A stretch of 64,000 bases of DNA from CAWCKS01 sp963763485 (GTDB lineage Bacteria > Pseudomonadota > Alphaproteobacteria > Rhizobiales > Xanthobacteraceae): assembly GCA_963763485.1 (NCBI GenBank), contig CAVXOW010000008.1, positions 1,054,001 through 1,118,000 on the forward strand, in the 5' to 3' direction. This document shows, piece after piece, positions 28,512 to 38,350 of the stretch. The first letter of the stretch is position 1; the number at the start of each line of letters is the position of its first letter. The notes below the pieces were generated by a model. The model did not search any database and was not told the DNA's origin. It saw only the letters and a list, made by a program, of their open reading frames with translations. A program made the position numbers and the translations under genes.

Positions 28512-29180
28512 ATGGTCGAGAGGCTTGGTAGATTAATGCTGGTGGCGCTGGTGGCGTTTGCCGCACTGTTGGGCGCAGCAAACGGCCAGCAGGCTACGAG
28601 AGATGGTGCCAGGCCGATCAAGCTCGTCGCCTTCGGCGACTCGCTCACCGCGGGCCTTGGTTTGCCGCTTGCATCCACATTTCCCGCAAAACTCGAAGCA
28701 GCGCTGCGCGGCAAGGGTTACAAGGTCGATGTGGTCAACGCCGGTGTCTCCGGCGACACCGTCGCCGATGGGCTCGCGCGTCTCGACTGGTCGATCCCGC
28801 AGGATGCCGACGCCGTCATCGTCGAGCTCGGCGCCAACGATGCGCTGCGCGGGCTTGAGCCGAAGCTCGCGCGCAGCGGTCTTGACGAAATTGTGAAGCG
28901 CCTGCGACAGCGCAATGTCGCGGTGATGCTTGCCGGGATGTATGCGCCGCGCAACCTCGGCCCCGAATACTCCACGCAGTTTGATCCGATCTTTCCCGAT
29001 CTCGCGAAGGCGTATGATTTGCCGCTTTATCCGTTCTTTCTTGACGGTGTCGCGGCCGATCCCAATCTCAATCAGGCTGATGGATTGCACCCGACCGCTG
29101 CCGGCGTCGACATCATCGTCGCGCGAATTCTGCCGACCGTCGAGGCATTGCTGACCAAAGTGTCGGCACAGCGCAGTTGA
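28512..29180 (+). CDS. tesA: SGNH-hydrolase arylesterase / TesA-like thioesterase
   Basis: A protein of 222 residues. A signal peptide (LMLVALVAFAALLGAANGQ) directs it to the periplasm. VAFGDSLTAGLGLP (block I, Ser), NAGVSGDT (block II), IVELGANDALRG (block III) and DGLHPTAAG (block V, Asp/His) are the SGNH catalytic blocks of TesA. It hydrolyses acyl thioesters and esters. GGGAG lies about ten bases before the ATG at 28512. It is divergent from the YbbA-type ATPase, a conserved pairing. Confidence 0.9.
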   Translation: MVERLGRLMLVALVAFAALLGAANGQQATRDGARPIKLVAFGDSLTAGLGLPLASTFPAKLEAALRGKGYKVDVVNAGVSGDTVADGLARLDWSIPQDADAVIVELGANDALRGLEPKLARSGLDEIVKRLRQRNVAVMLAGMYAPRNLGPEYSTQFDPIFPDLAKAYDLPLYPFFLDGVAADPNLNQADGLHPTAAGVDIIVARILPTVEALLTKVSAQRS

Positions 29181-29271
29181 GCATCGCGCAGCGGCTCTTC
29201 GCATTCCGCCCGCGCTCTGTTAACAACAGTGAGCCGGCAAATCGGTTATTTACTGCATCGAGGAGTGTGCG

Positions 29272-29808
29272 ATGCCCCGCCTCTTTACCGGTCTGGAAAT
29301 TCCGCAAGAGATCGGACAGTCCTTGTCTGGCTTGCGCGGGGGTTTACCAGGCGCGCGCTGGATCGATCCGGAAAATTATCACGTCACGCTCCGCTTTATC
29401 GGAGACATCGACGACTACATCGCAGGCGAAATCGCGCACAGCCTGATCCGCGTGAGGCGCAGGCCGTTCGAGGTCTCGCTGCAAGGGCTGTCGTCGTTCG
29501 GCGGCAATAAGCCGCGCGCGGTGGTCGCATCGATTGCGCCGTGCCGCCCGCTGATGGAGCTGCAGGCCGAGCTCGAGCGGCTGCTGCGGCGCGTCGGGCT
29601 CGACCCCGAGGGGCGCAAGTACACCCCGCACGTGACGCTGGCACGGTTGCGCAACGCATCGAGCTACGATGTTGCGGAGTACCTCTCGGTGCGCGGCTAT
29701 TTCCCGACCCGGGCCTTTACCGTCGACCGGTTCGTGCTGTTCTCCTCGCGCGCGTCCGTGGGCGGCGGCCCCTACGTCGTCGAGGACGCCTATGCACTGA
29801 GCGCCTGA
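29272..29808 (+). CDS. thpR: RNA 2',3'-cyclic phosphodiesterase (LigT/ThpR)
   Basis: A protein of 178 residues in the 2H phosphoesterase superfamily. The two catalytic H-x-T motifs are HVTLRFIGD (about residues 42-50) and HVTLARL (about 122-128), each ending a strand; PRLFTGLEIPQEI is the usual start. It opens 2',3'-cyclic phosphates to 2'-phosphates on RNA. GAGGAG-like purines (gaggagtgtgcg) precede the ATG. It lies between tesA and zapE on the same strand. Confidence 0.93.
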   Translation: MPRLFTGLEIPQEIGQSLSGLRGGLPGARWIDPENYHVTLRFIGDIDDYIAGEIAHSLIRVRRRPFEVSLQGLSSFGGNKPRAVVASIAPCRPLMELQAELERLLRRVGLDPEGRKYTPHVTLARLRNASSYDVAEYLSVRGYFPTRAFTVDRFVLFSSRASVGGGPYVVEDAYALSA

Positions 29809-29862
29809 TCTGGCGCTTGGCAAGCTCTTGCAATTTCCCTCGAATTTTGGCCGTTAGGGGCC

Positions 29863-31044
29863 ATGCAGGGGGGTACCACTTCGTTTCTCGGCCAATATGA
29901 GGACCTCGTCTCGTCCGGCGAGATCGAGCGCGATTCCGCGCAGCAGAGCGCCGCGGTCGCGTTTTCGGCACTGGAGCAGCGGCTGTCCGGCTATCGCCCG
30001 GTGCGCAAGCAAAAGCTGCTCGGCCGGCTGTTCGGCAACGGCAAGCGCACTGAGCCGATCAAGGGCCTCTATGTCCATGGCGAGGTCGGCCGCGGCAAGA
30101 CCATGATGATGGATCTGTTCTTCGAGGCGAGCCCGGTCGAGCACAAGCGCCGCGTCCACTTCCACGAATTCATGGCTGACGTGCACGAGCGCATTCATGG
30201 CTTCCGCCAGAACATCGCCTCCGGTGCGATCGCCGATACCGATCCCGTGGTGCTGACCGCGGGCACGATCTTCGAGGAAGCCTGGCTGCTGTGTTTCGAC
30301 GAGTTTCACGTCACCGACATCGCGGACGCGATGATTCTTGGCCGGCTGTTCTCGCGCCTGTTCGAACTCGGCACGGTGGTGGTCGCGACCTCCAACGTCG
30401 CGCCCGATGATCTCTACAAGGGCGGCTTGAACCGCGCGCTGTTCCTGCCCTTCATTGCACAACTCAAGGAGCGCATGGACGTCGTGCTGCTCGATGCGCG
30501 CACCGATTTCCGGCTGGAGAAGCTCGCCGGCGTCAGGATGTGGCACGTGCCCGCCGATGATGCCGCCGACGATGCGCTCGATGTCGCCTGGGCCAAGCTG
30601 ACCGGCGGCGCCCGTGGTGTGCCGCTCGACCTCATCATCAAGGGCCGCCGCCTGCACATTCCGCGCGCGGCGCGCGGTGTGGCGCGCTTCTCGTTCAAGG
30701 AGTTGTGCGAGACGCCGCTTGGCGCGTCGGACTACTTGCGGATCGCGCATGATTTCCATTCGGTGGTGCTCGATCACGTACCGGTCATGCACTACGAGAA
30801 CCGCAACGCGGCCAAACGCTTCATCACGCTGATCGATACGTTCTACGACAATGCGGTGAAGCTCGTGGCCTCGGCCGAGGCCGATCCGACCTCGCTCTAC
30901 CGCGCCGAGGACGGCGTCGAGGTCAACGAGTTCAAGCGCACCTCCTCGCGTCTGATCGAGATGGGTTCCGAATCCTACCTGATGCTGCCCCATGGCGACC
31001 GGGACGAGCTGACCTCAGGCTCGCGCGAAGGGCTGATCGAGTAG
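29863..31044 (+). CDS. zapE: Cell-division AFG1-family ATPase ZapE
   Basis: A protein of 393 residues. Walker A GEVGRGKTMMMD (about residues 70-81), Walker B LLCFDEFHVTDIADAM and the sensor region VVVATSNVAPDDLY are those of the AFG1/LACE1/ZapE group. RVHFHEFMADVHERIH is diagnostic. ZapE interacts with FtsZ in enterobacteria; the mitochondrial homologue assists turnover of respiratory subunits. Its place just before mdh-suc is common in Rhizobiales. The length is typical. Confidence 0.92.
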   Translation: MQGGTTSFLGQYEDLVSSGEIERDSAQQSAAVAFSALEQRLSGYRPVRKQKLLGRLFGNGKRTEPIKGLYVHGEVGRGKTMMMDLFFEASPVEHKRRVHFHEFMADVHERIHGFRQNIASGAIADTDPVVLTAGTIFEEAWLLCFDEFHVTDIADAMILGRLFSRLFELGTVVVATSNVAPDDLYKGGLNRALFLPFIAQLKERMDVVLLDARTDFRLEKLAGVRMWHVPADDAADDALDVAWAKLTGGARGVPLDLIIKGRRLHIPRAARGVARFSFKELCETPLGASDYLRIAHDFHSVVLDHVPVMHYENRNAAKRFITLIDTFYDNAVKLVASAEADPTSLYRAEDGVEVNEFKRTSSRLIEMGSESYLMLPHGDRDELTSGSREGLIE

Positions 31045-31157
31045 GCCGGCAAGCCCCGCTCGCAAATGCCGCACTTGCCGGCGCCTCGGTCGGCCAATCA
31101 ATCAATCAATGTTTCTGCTGTTTTCGTGGGCGGCCTGGTGGCCCCGGTTTTGCTTGA

Positions 31158-31174
31158 AACACAGTGCTTTGTGT
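31158..31174. promoter_or_regulatory. Possible operator in the mdh upstream region
   Basis: ACACA and TGTGT form a small inverted repeat with a seven-base spacer, 115 bases before the mdh start. It could be a regulator site or chance. The 244-base gap 31045-31288 also has three tandem atca units; no clear -35/-10 pair is seen. Confidence 0.2.
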
Positions 31175-31288
31175 AAGCTCGGCAGTTGATCAACCACGCC
31201 TTGCGTCGACTTGAACGGAGGGACCGAAACGGCTAACCACCGACTATCAAGTTTCTCTCCCGCAAGGTTGCATAAGGACACGCTTCCC

Positions 31289-32257
31289 ATGGCACGCGAC
31301 AAGATTGCTTTGATTGGCTCCGGTCAGATCGGCGGTACGCTCGCCCATCTCGTTGGGCTGAAAGAATTGGGCGATGTCGTGATGTTCGACATCGCCGAGG
31401 GCGTCCCCCAGGGCAAGGCCCTCGATATCGCCCAGTCCTCGCCGGTCGACGGCTTCGACGCCCACTACACCGGCGCCAACTCCTATGAGGCGATCGATGG
31501 CGCAAAGGTCTGCATCGTCACCGCCGGCGTGCCGCGCAAGCCGGGCATGAGCCGCGACGACCTGTTGAGCATCAATCTCAAGGTGATGGAGCAGGTCGGC
31601 GCCGGCATCAAGAAATACGCCCCGGACGCGTTCGTCATCTGCATCACCAATCCGCTCGACGCCATGGTGTGGGCGCTGCAGAAGGCCTCCGGCCTGCCGC
31701 CGAAGAAGGTGGTCGGCATGGCGGGCGTGCTCGACTCCGCGCGGTTTCGCTTCTTCCTCGCCGACGAGTTCAACGTCTCGGTCGAGGACGTCTCCGCCTT
31801 CGTGCTCGGCGGCCACGGCGATACCATGGTGCCGCTGGCCAAGTATTCCACCGTTGCCGGCATTCCGCTGCCCGACCTCGTCAAGATGGGCTGGACCTCG
31901 CAGGCCCGGATCGACGAGATCGTCGACCGTACCCGCAACGGCGGCGCCGAAATCGTCAATCTCTTGAAGACCGGCTCGGCGTTCTACGCGCCGGCGGCGT
32001 CCGCGATCGCGATGGCCGAGAGCTATTTGCGCGACAAGAAGCGCGTGCTGCCGTGCGCGGCCTGGCTGAACGGCGAATACGGCATGAAGGACATTTATGT
32101 CGGCGTGCCGGTCGTGATCGGTGCGCGCGGCGTCGAGCGGATCGTCGAGATCGAGCTTGCCGGCAATGACCGCGCCGCGTTCGAGAAGTCTGCGGATTCC
32201 GTGCGTGGTCTGATTGACGCCTGCAAGAAGATCGCGCCTGATCTGTTGGGTCGCTAG
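31289..32257 (+). CDS. mdh: Malate dehydrogenase (LDH-like type)
   Basis: Oxidises malate to oxaloacetate with NAD. It has 322 residues; KIALIGSGQIGGTLAHL is the Rossmann motif, RKPGMSRDDLLSINLKV supplies the substrate arginine, and GGHGDTMVPL the catalytic His (about residue 176). This is the LDH-like MDH used by alphaproteobacteria. The ATG at 31289 is preceded by AAGGA. It leads the TCA gene block; the next gene, sucC, follows after a palindromic repeat. Confidence 0.97.
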   Translation: MARDKIALIGSGQIGGTLAHLVGLKELGDVVMFDIAEGVPQGKALDIAQSSPVDGFDAHYTGANSYEAIDGAKVCIVTAGVPRKPGMSRDDLLSINLKVMEQVGAGIKKYAPDAFVICITNPLDAMVWALQKASGLPPKKVVGMAGVLDSARFRFFLADEFNVSVEDVSAFVLGGHGDTMVPLAKYSTVAGIPLPDLVKMGWTSQARIDEIVDRTRNGGAEIVNLLKTGSAFYAPAASAIAMAESYLRDKKRVLPCAAWLNGEYGMKDIYVGVPVVIGARGVERIVEIELAGNDRAAFEKSADSVRGLIDACKKIAPDLLGR

Positions 32258-32274
32258 GCTTTCGAGTCGTGTAA

Positions 32275-32323
32275 GCGCATGTCCCGGAAAAGTGGGAACC
32301 GGTTTTCCGAAAAGGACATGCGC
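32275..32323. repeat. Palindromic element, family D
   Basis: gcgcatgtcccggaaaag and ttttccgaaaaggacatgcgc pair almost perfectly around a short centre. It lies in the mdh-sucC gap and would form a stem in the transcript. Confidence 0.8.
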
Positions 32324-32361
32324 AACTTGAAGCCGCGGCGTTGCCTGGGGGGAGCGGACGG

Positions 32362-33560
<1,199 letters not shown>

Positions 33561-33561
<1 letters not shown>

Positions 33562-34040
33562 TGGCCGACGACCGTCTTGCCGCGCCGCTTCCGACCGATG
33601 AGCACCGCAAACTTCAAGCGTTTGCCGGCGAGTGGAACGGCGAGGAGACGGTCTATCCCTCGCGCTGGGTCGCCGGTGGACCTGCGACCGCCCGCGTCAC
33701 GGCGCGCATTGATCTCAACGGCTTCTACCTGATCCAGGACACGCGTCAGTTTCGCGACGGCAAGGAAACCTTCGCGACCCACGCCGTGTTCACCTATGAT
33801 CGCGAAGACCGGCTCTACAAGTTGTTCTGGCACGATTCGCTCGGCTACTTCGCGCCGGCGCCAGCCTCGGGCGGCTGGAAGGACAAGACGCTGACGCTGG
33901 TGCGCGGCTCGCTGCGCGGCAACGCCCGTCACGTCTATGAGTTCGTCGACGCCGACACCTACACCATGAAGATTCAGTTTTCGCCGGATTCCGAGGGCTG
34001 GGCCGACGTGCTCAGCGGCACCTACCGGCGCGCGAAGTGA
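33561..34040 (+). CDS. DUF1579 family protein inserted between sucC and sucD
   Basis: A protein of 159 residues. HRKLQAFAGEWNGEETVYPSRW, a middle stretch TARIDLNGFYLIQDTRQFRDG and FSPDSEGWADVLSGTYRR match the DUF1579 / lipocalin-like beta-barrel pattern (opening with a GxW element, AGEWNGEE). No signal peptide is visible, so it is probably cytoplasmic. It starts within the sucC stop and so is very likely translated with it. No enzymatic motif is visible. Confidence 0.8.
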
Positions 34041-34072
34041 GATGATGAGCGGGCCGATGAGTGATGCGCTGT

Positions 34073-34211
34073 CCTCCCCGCGAGCGGGGGAGGGGGACCG
34101 CCCGAAGGGCGGTGGAGGGGGTGCGCGCGTCGACGTCTGCGATCGATAGTCCTAGTCGGACTGCCCCTACCACCATGCTTCGCATGGTCCCCCTCCCCGC
34201 GGCGGGGGAGG
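34073..34211. repeat. C-rich palindromic repeat, family G-like copy 2
   Basis: ctccccgcgagcgggggagg at the left and ccctccccgcggcgggggag at the right; inner hairpins gaccgcccgaagggcggt and accatgcttcgcatggt. It separates DUF1579 from sucD within the suc block. Confidence 0.65.
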
Positions 34212-34243
34212 AAGGCAAGCCGACACTCTGGAGCTCTAATCGC

Positions 34244-35128
34244 ATGTCCGTCCTGATCGACAAGAACACCAAGGTCATCTGCCAGGGTTTCACCGGCAAG
34301 AACGGCACCTTCCATTCCGAAGCCGCGCTGGCCTACGGCACCAAGATGGTCGGCGGCACCTCGCCGGGCAAAGGCGGCACCACGCATCTTGGGCTACCGG
34401 TGTTCGACACCGTGCAGGAAGCCAAAGAAAAGACCGGCTGCGACGCCAGCGTGATCTACGTGCCGCCGGCGGGAGCAGCGGACGCGATCTGCGAGGCGAT
34501 CGATGCCGAGATCCCGTTGATCATCACCATCACCGAAGGCATCCCGGTGCTCGACATGCAGCGCGTCAAGCGTTCGCTGTCGGGCTCGAAGTCGCGGCTG
34601 ATCGGGCCGAACTGCCCGGGCGTGATGACCGCCGGCGAGTGCAAGATCGGCATCATGCCGGGCAATATTTTTGTCCCCGGCATCGTCGGCGTGGTGTCGC
34701 GCTCGGGCACGCTGACCTACGAGGCGGTCTACCAGACCACCCAGGAAGAGCTCGGCCAGACCACGGCGGTTGGCATCGGCGGCGACCCGATCAAGGGCAC
34801 CGAGTTCATCGAGGTGCTGGAGATGTTTCTCGCCGACCCCAAGACCGAGGCCATCGTCATGATCGGTGAAATCGGCGGCGCGTCGGAAGAGGACGCCGCC
34901 CAGTTCCTCAAGGACGAGGCCAGGCGCGGCCGCAAGAAACCGATGGTCGGCTTCATCGCCGGCCGCACTGCACCACCCGGCCGCCGCATGGGCCATGCCG
35001 GCGCCATCATCTCCGGCGGCAAGGGCGACGCCGAATCCAAGATCGCGGCCATGGAATCGGCCGGAATCCGGGTTTCCCCGTCACCGGCACGGCTCGGGCA
35101 TACCCTGTCCGAACTTCTGAAATCTTGA
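34244..35128 (+). CDS. sucD: Succinyl-CoA synthetase alpha subunit
   Basis: A protein of 294 residues. MSVLIDKNTKVICQGFTGKNG is the standard start with the CoA-binding Rossmann motif, IGPNCPGVMTAGECKIGIMPG is conserved, and the phosphohistidine is in RRMGHAGAIISGGKG (about His248). It forms the heterotetrameric ligase with SucC. The in-frame stretch upstream of 34244 is encoded by the C-rich repeat and is excluded. Confidence 0.98.
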   Translation: MSVLIDKNTKVICQGFTGKNGTFHSEAALAYGTKMVGGTSPGKGGTTHLGLPVFDTVQEAKEKTGCDASVIYVPPAGAADAICEAIDAEIPLIITITEGIPVLDMQRVKRSLSGSKSRLIGPNCPGVMTAGECKIGIMPGNIFVPGIVGVVSRSGTLTYEAVYQTTQEELGQTTAVGIGGDPIKGTEFIEVLEMFLADPKTEAIVMIGEIGGASEEDAAQFLKDEARRGRKKPMVGFIAGRTAPPGRRMGHAGAIISGGKGDAESKIAAMESAGIRVSPSPARLGHTLSELLKS

Positions 35129-35258
35129 TTCAGTTCTAGGCGCTTTTCAACGCGCGTCCCGCAATTAAATAAGGTAAACGTAGCGGGGAGCCTGTTCGGC
35201 CGGATTCGGAGCCGATCCGGCGAGATTCCGCGACGCAACGAACTTCCAGGACGCATCG

Positions 35259-38228
35259 ATGTCACGTCAGGACGCGAACGCAGCATTCGCTCTTTCCTCG
35301 TTTCTTTACGGTTCGAACGCCGCCTACATCGAAGACATTTACGCCCGTTACGAGAAAGACCCTTCCTTGGTCGACAGGGAGTGGCAGGAGTTCTTCGCCT
35401 CGCTCCGAGATTCCCCGGCCGACGTCGTCAGGAACGCCGAGGGGCCGTCGTGGGAAAAGACCAACTGGCCGCTGGTGCCGCGCGACGACATGGTCTCCGC
35501 GCTCGACGGCAACTGGGCCGAGGTCGAAAAGTCGATCGGCACAAAAATCCAGGCCAAGGCCCAATCAACGACGCCGGCGAAGGGCGCGGAGCTTTCCGCC
35601 GCCGACGTCCAGCAGGCGACGCGCGATTCGGTCCGCGCCCTGATGCTGATCCGCGCGTACCGCATGCGCGGCCACTTCCACGCCAATCTCGATCCGCTCG
35701 GCCTCGAGCCGCCGAAGGACACCGAAGAGCTCGATCCGCGCACCTACGGTTTCACCGATGGCGATTTCGACCGCCGGATTTTCCTCGATCGCGTGCTCGG
35801 CCTCGAGTTCGGCACGCTGCGCGAAATCATCGCGATCTGTCAGCGGACCTACTGCCAGACGCTCGGCGTCGAGTTCATGCACATCTCGAACGGTCCGCAA
35901 AAGGCGTGGATCCAGGAGCGCATCGAGGGGCCCGACAAGGAGATCAGTTTCACCAAGGAGGGCCGCCGAGCCATTCTGCAGAAGCTGATCGAAGCCGAGG
36001 GTTTTGAGAAATTCTGCGACGTCAAGTTCACCGGCACCAAGCGCTTCGGCCTCGACGGCGGCGAGTTGCTGATCCCGGCGCTTGAGCAGATCATCAAGCG
36101 CGGCGGTAATCTCGGCGTGAAAGAGATCGTGGTCGGCATGCCGCACCGCGGCCGCCTCAACGTGCTGACGCAGGTGATGGGCAAGCCGCACCGCGCGCTG
36201 TTCCACGAATTCAAGGGCGGCTCGTCGACCCCGGCCGATGTCGAAGGCTCCGGCGACGTCAAGTATCACCTCGGCGCGTCGTCGGACCGCGAGTTCGACG
36301 GCAACCAGGTGCACCTGTCGCTGACCGCCAATCCCTCGCATCTCGAGATCGTCGATCCCGTGGTGTTCGGAAAAGTTCGCGCCAAGCAGGACCAGCACGG
36401 CGATCCGCCGGACCAGCGCATCTCGGTACTGCCGCTGTTGATGCACGGCGACGCGGCGTTTGCCGGCCAGGGCGTGGTCGCCGAGTGCTTCGGCTTGTCG
36501 GACCTCAAGGGTTACCGCACCGGCGGCTCGATCCACTTCATCGTCAACAACCAGATCGGCTTCACCACCTATCCGCGCTATTCGCGCTCGTCGCCGTATC
36601 CGTCCGACGTCGCCAAGATGATCGAGGCGCCGATCTTCCACGTCAACGGCGACGATCCGGAAGCGGTGGTGTTCGCGGCCAAGGTCGCGACCGAGTTCAG
36701 GCTGAAATTCCACAAGCCTGTCGTCATCGACATGTTCTGCTATCGCCGCTACGGCCACAATGAGGGCGATGAGCCGGGCTTCACCCAGCCCTTGATGTAC
36801 AAGGCGATCAAGACGCACCCCTCGACGATGGAGATTTATGCCAGGCGGCTGATCGCCGATGGCGTTCTCACCGTAGGCGAAGTCGACAAGATGAAGGCGG
36901 ACTGGCGCGCCCGGCTCGACGCCGAGTTCGAAGCCGCGCTCGGCTACAAGGCCAACAAGGCCGACTGGCTCGACGGCCGCTGGGCCGGCATGAAGGTCGC
37001 CGACATGATCGACGACCCGCGCAAGGGCAACACCGGCGTGTCGCTCGATGTCATGCACGACATCGGTAAGAAGATCACCGCGGTGCCCGACGGCTTCCGC
37101 GTCCACCGCACCATCCAGCGCTTTTTGGAGTCGCGCGCCAAGGCAATCGAGACCGGGCGCGACATCGACTGGGCGACAGGCGAGGCTCTCGCCTTCTGCA
37201 CCATCCTGCGCGAAGGCAATCGCGTCCGCCTGTCGGGCCAGGACAGCGAGCGTGGCACCTTCTCCCAGCGCCACACCGTGCTGTTCGACCAGGAGGATGA
37301 AAGCCGCTACACGCCGTTCAACCACATATCTCCGGACCAGGCGCGCTACGAAGTGCTCAACTCGAGCCTGTCGGAAGAAGCCGTGCTCGGTTTCGAATAC
37401 GGCTACTCGCTCGCCGAACCCAACGCGCTGACGATCTGGGAAGCGCAGTTCGGCGACTTCGCCAACGGCGCGCAGGTCTTGTTCGACCAGTTCATCTCGT
37501 CGGGCGAGCGCAAGTGGCTGCGCATGAGCGGCCTCGTCTGCATGCTGCCGCATGGCTACGAAGGCCAGGGTCCGGAACACTCGTCGGCGCGGCTCGAGCG
37601 CTATCTGCAGATGTGCGCCGAGGACAACATGCAGGTCGCCAACTGCACGACGCCGGCGAACCTGTTCCACATCCTGCGCCGGCAGTTGAAGCGCGAAATC
37701 AGAAAGCCGCTGATCCTGATGACGCCGAAGTCGCTGTTGCGCCACAAGCGGGCGGTGTCGCGGCTCGACGAGATGGGCGAGGGCACCTCGTTCCACCGCA
37801 TCCTCTACGACGACGCGCAGATGCTGCCGGACGAGAAGATCAAGCTTGCCCCGGACAACAAGATCCGCCGTGTCATCCTGTGCTCCGGCAAGGTCTATTA
37901 CGACCTCTACGAGGAGCGCGAGAAGCGCGGCGTCGACGACATCTACATCATGCGGGTCGAGCAGCTTTATCCGGTGCCGATGAAGGCGCTGGTGCAGGAG
38001 CTCGGCCGCTTCAAGCAGGCCGAGTTCGTGTGGGTTCAGGAAGAGCCGCGCAACATGGGTGCCTGGCACTTCATCGAGCCGTATCTGGAGTGGGTGTTCA
38101 ACCAGATCGGCGCCACGCACAAGCGCCCGCGTTACGCCGGACGTCCTGCAGCCGCGGCGACCGCGACCGGGTTGATGTCGAAGCATCTCGCCCAGCTCAA
38201 GGCGTTCCTCGACGAAGCGTTGAACTAA
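35259..38228 (+). CDS. sucA: 2-oxoglutarate dehydrogenase E1 component
   Basis: The thiamine-diphosphate decarboxylase of the oxoglutarate dehydrogenase complex. It has 989 residues, normal for alphaproteobacteria. FLYGSNAAYIEDIYARYEKDP opens it; VVGMPHRGRLNVLTQVMGKP, HVNGDDPEAVVFAAKVATEF (ThDP region) and YRRYGHNEGDEPGFTQPLMY follow, with EPRNMGAWHFIEPYLE near the end. The ORF is intact. A large antisense open frame of about 890 codons is due to GC bias. Confidence 0.98.
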   Translation: MSRQDANAAFALSSFLYGSNAAYIEDIYARYEKDPSLVDREWQEFFASLRDSPADVVRNAEGPSWEKTNWPLVPRDDMVSALDGNWAEVEKSIGTKIQAKAQSTTPAKGAELSAADVQQATRDSVRALMLIRAYRMRGHFHANLDPLGLEPPKDTEELDPRTYGFTDGDFDRRIFLDRVLGLEFGTLREIIAICQRTYCQTLGVEFMHISNGPQKAWIQERIEGPDKEISFTKEGRRAILQKLIEAEGFEKFCDVKFTGTKRFGLDGGELLIPALEQIIKRGGNLGVKEIVVGMPHRGRLNVLTQVMGKPHRALFHEFKGGSSTPADVEGSGDVKYHLGASSDREFDGNQVHLSLTANPSHLEIVDPVVFGKVRAKQDQHGDPPDQRISVLPLLMHGDAAFAGQGVVAECFGLSDLKGYRTGGSIHFIVNNQIGFTTYPRYSRSSPYPSDVAKMIEAPIFHVNGDDPEAVVFAAKVATEFRLKFHKPVVIDMFCYRRYGHNEGDEPGFTQPLMYKAIKTHPSTMEIYARRLIADGVLTVGEVDKMKADWRARLDAEFEAALGYKANKADWLDGRWAGMKVADMIDDPRKGNTGVSLDVMHDIGKKITAVPDGFRVHRTIQRFLESRAKAIETGRDIDWATGEALAFCTILREGNRVRLSGQDSERGTFSQRHTVLFDQEDESRYTPFNHISPDQARYEVLNSSLSEEAVLGFEYGYSLAEPNALTIWEAQFGDFANGAQVLFDQFISSGERKWLRMSGLVCMLPHGYEGQGPEHSSARLERYLQMCAEDNMQVANCTTPANLFHILRRQLKREIRKPLILMTPKSLLRHKRAVSRLDEMGEGTSFHRILYDDAQMLPDEKIKLAPDNKIRRVILCSGKVYYDLYEEREKRGVDDIYIMRVEQLYPVPMKALVQELGRFKQAEFVWVQEEPRNMGAWHFIEPYLEWVFNQIGATHKRPRYAGRPAAAATATGLMSKHLAQLKAFLDEALN

Positions 38229-38242
38229 CGAAAACACTTACT

Positions 38243-38333
38243 CGTCATGGCCGGGCTTGGCCCGGCCATCCACGTCTTATCTGCTGTAACCACAAGCAAG
38301 ACGTGGATGCCCGCGACGAGCGCGGGCATGACG
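38243..38333. repeat. Palindromic repeat, family C copy 2
   Basis: cgtcatggccgggcttggcc ... ccatccacgtctt and aagacgtggatgcccg ... gcgggcatgac are the arms. Nearly the same sequence is at 44450-44539. It sits in the sucA-sucB gap, inside the transcription unit. Confidence 0.8.
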
Positions 38334-38350
38334 CCAAGGGGAAATAGATC

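Noticed and set aside
34061..34243. N-terminal extension of SucD
   Set aside because: Encoded by the C-rich palindromic repeat; SucD proteins start at MSVLIDKNTKV.
35565..38237. 890-codon antisense open frame over sucA
   Set aside because: Same GC-bias artefact opposite a complete, conserved gene.
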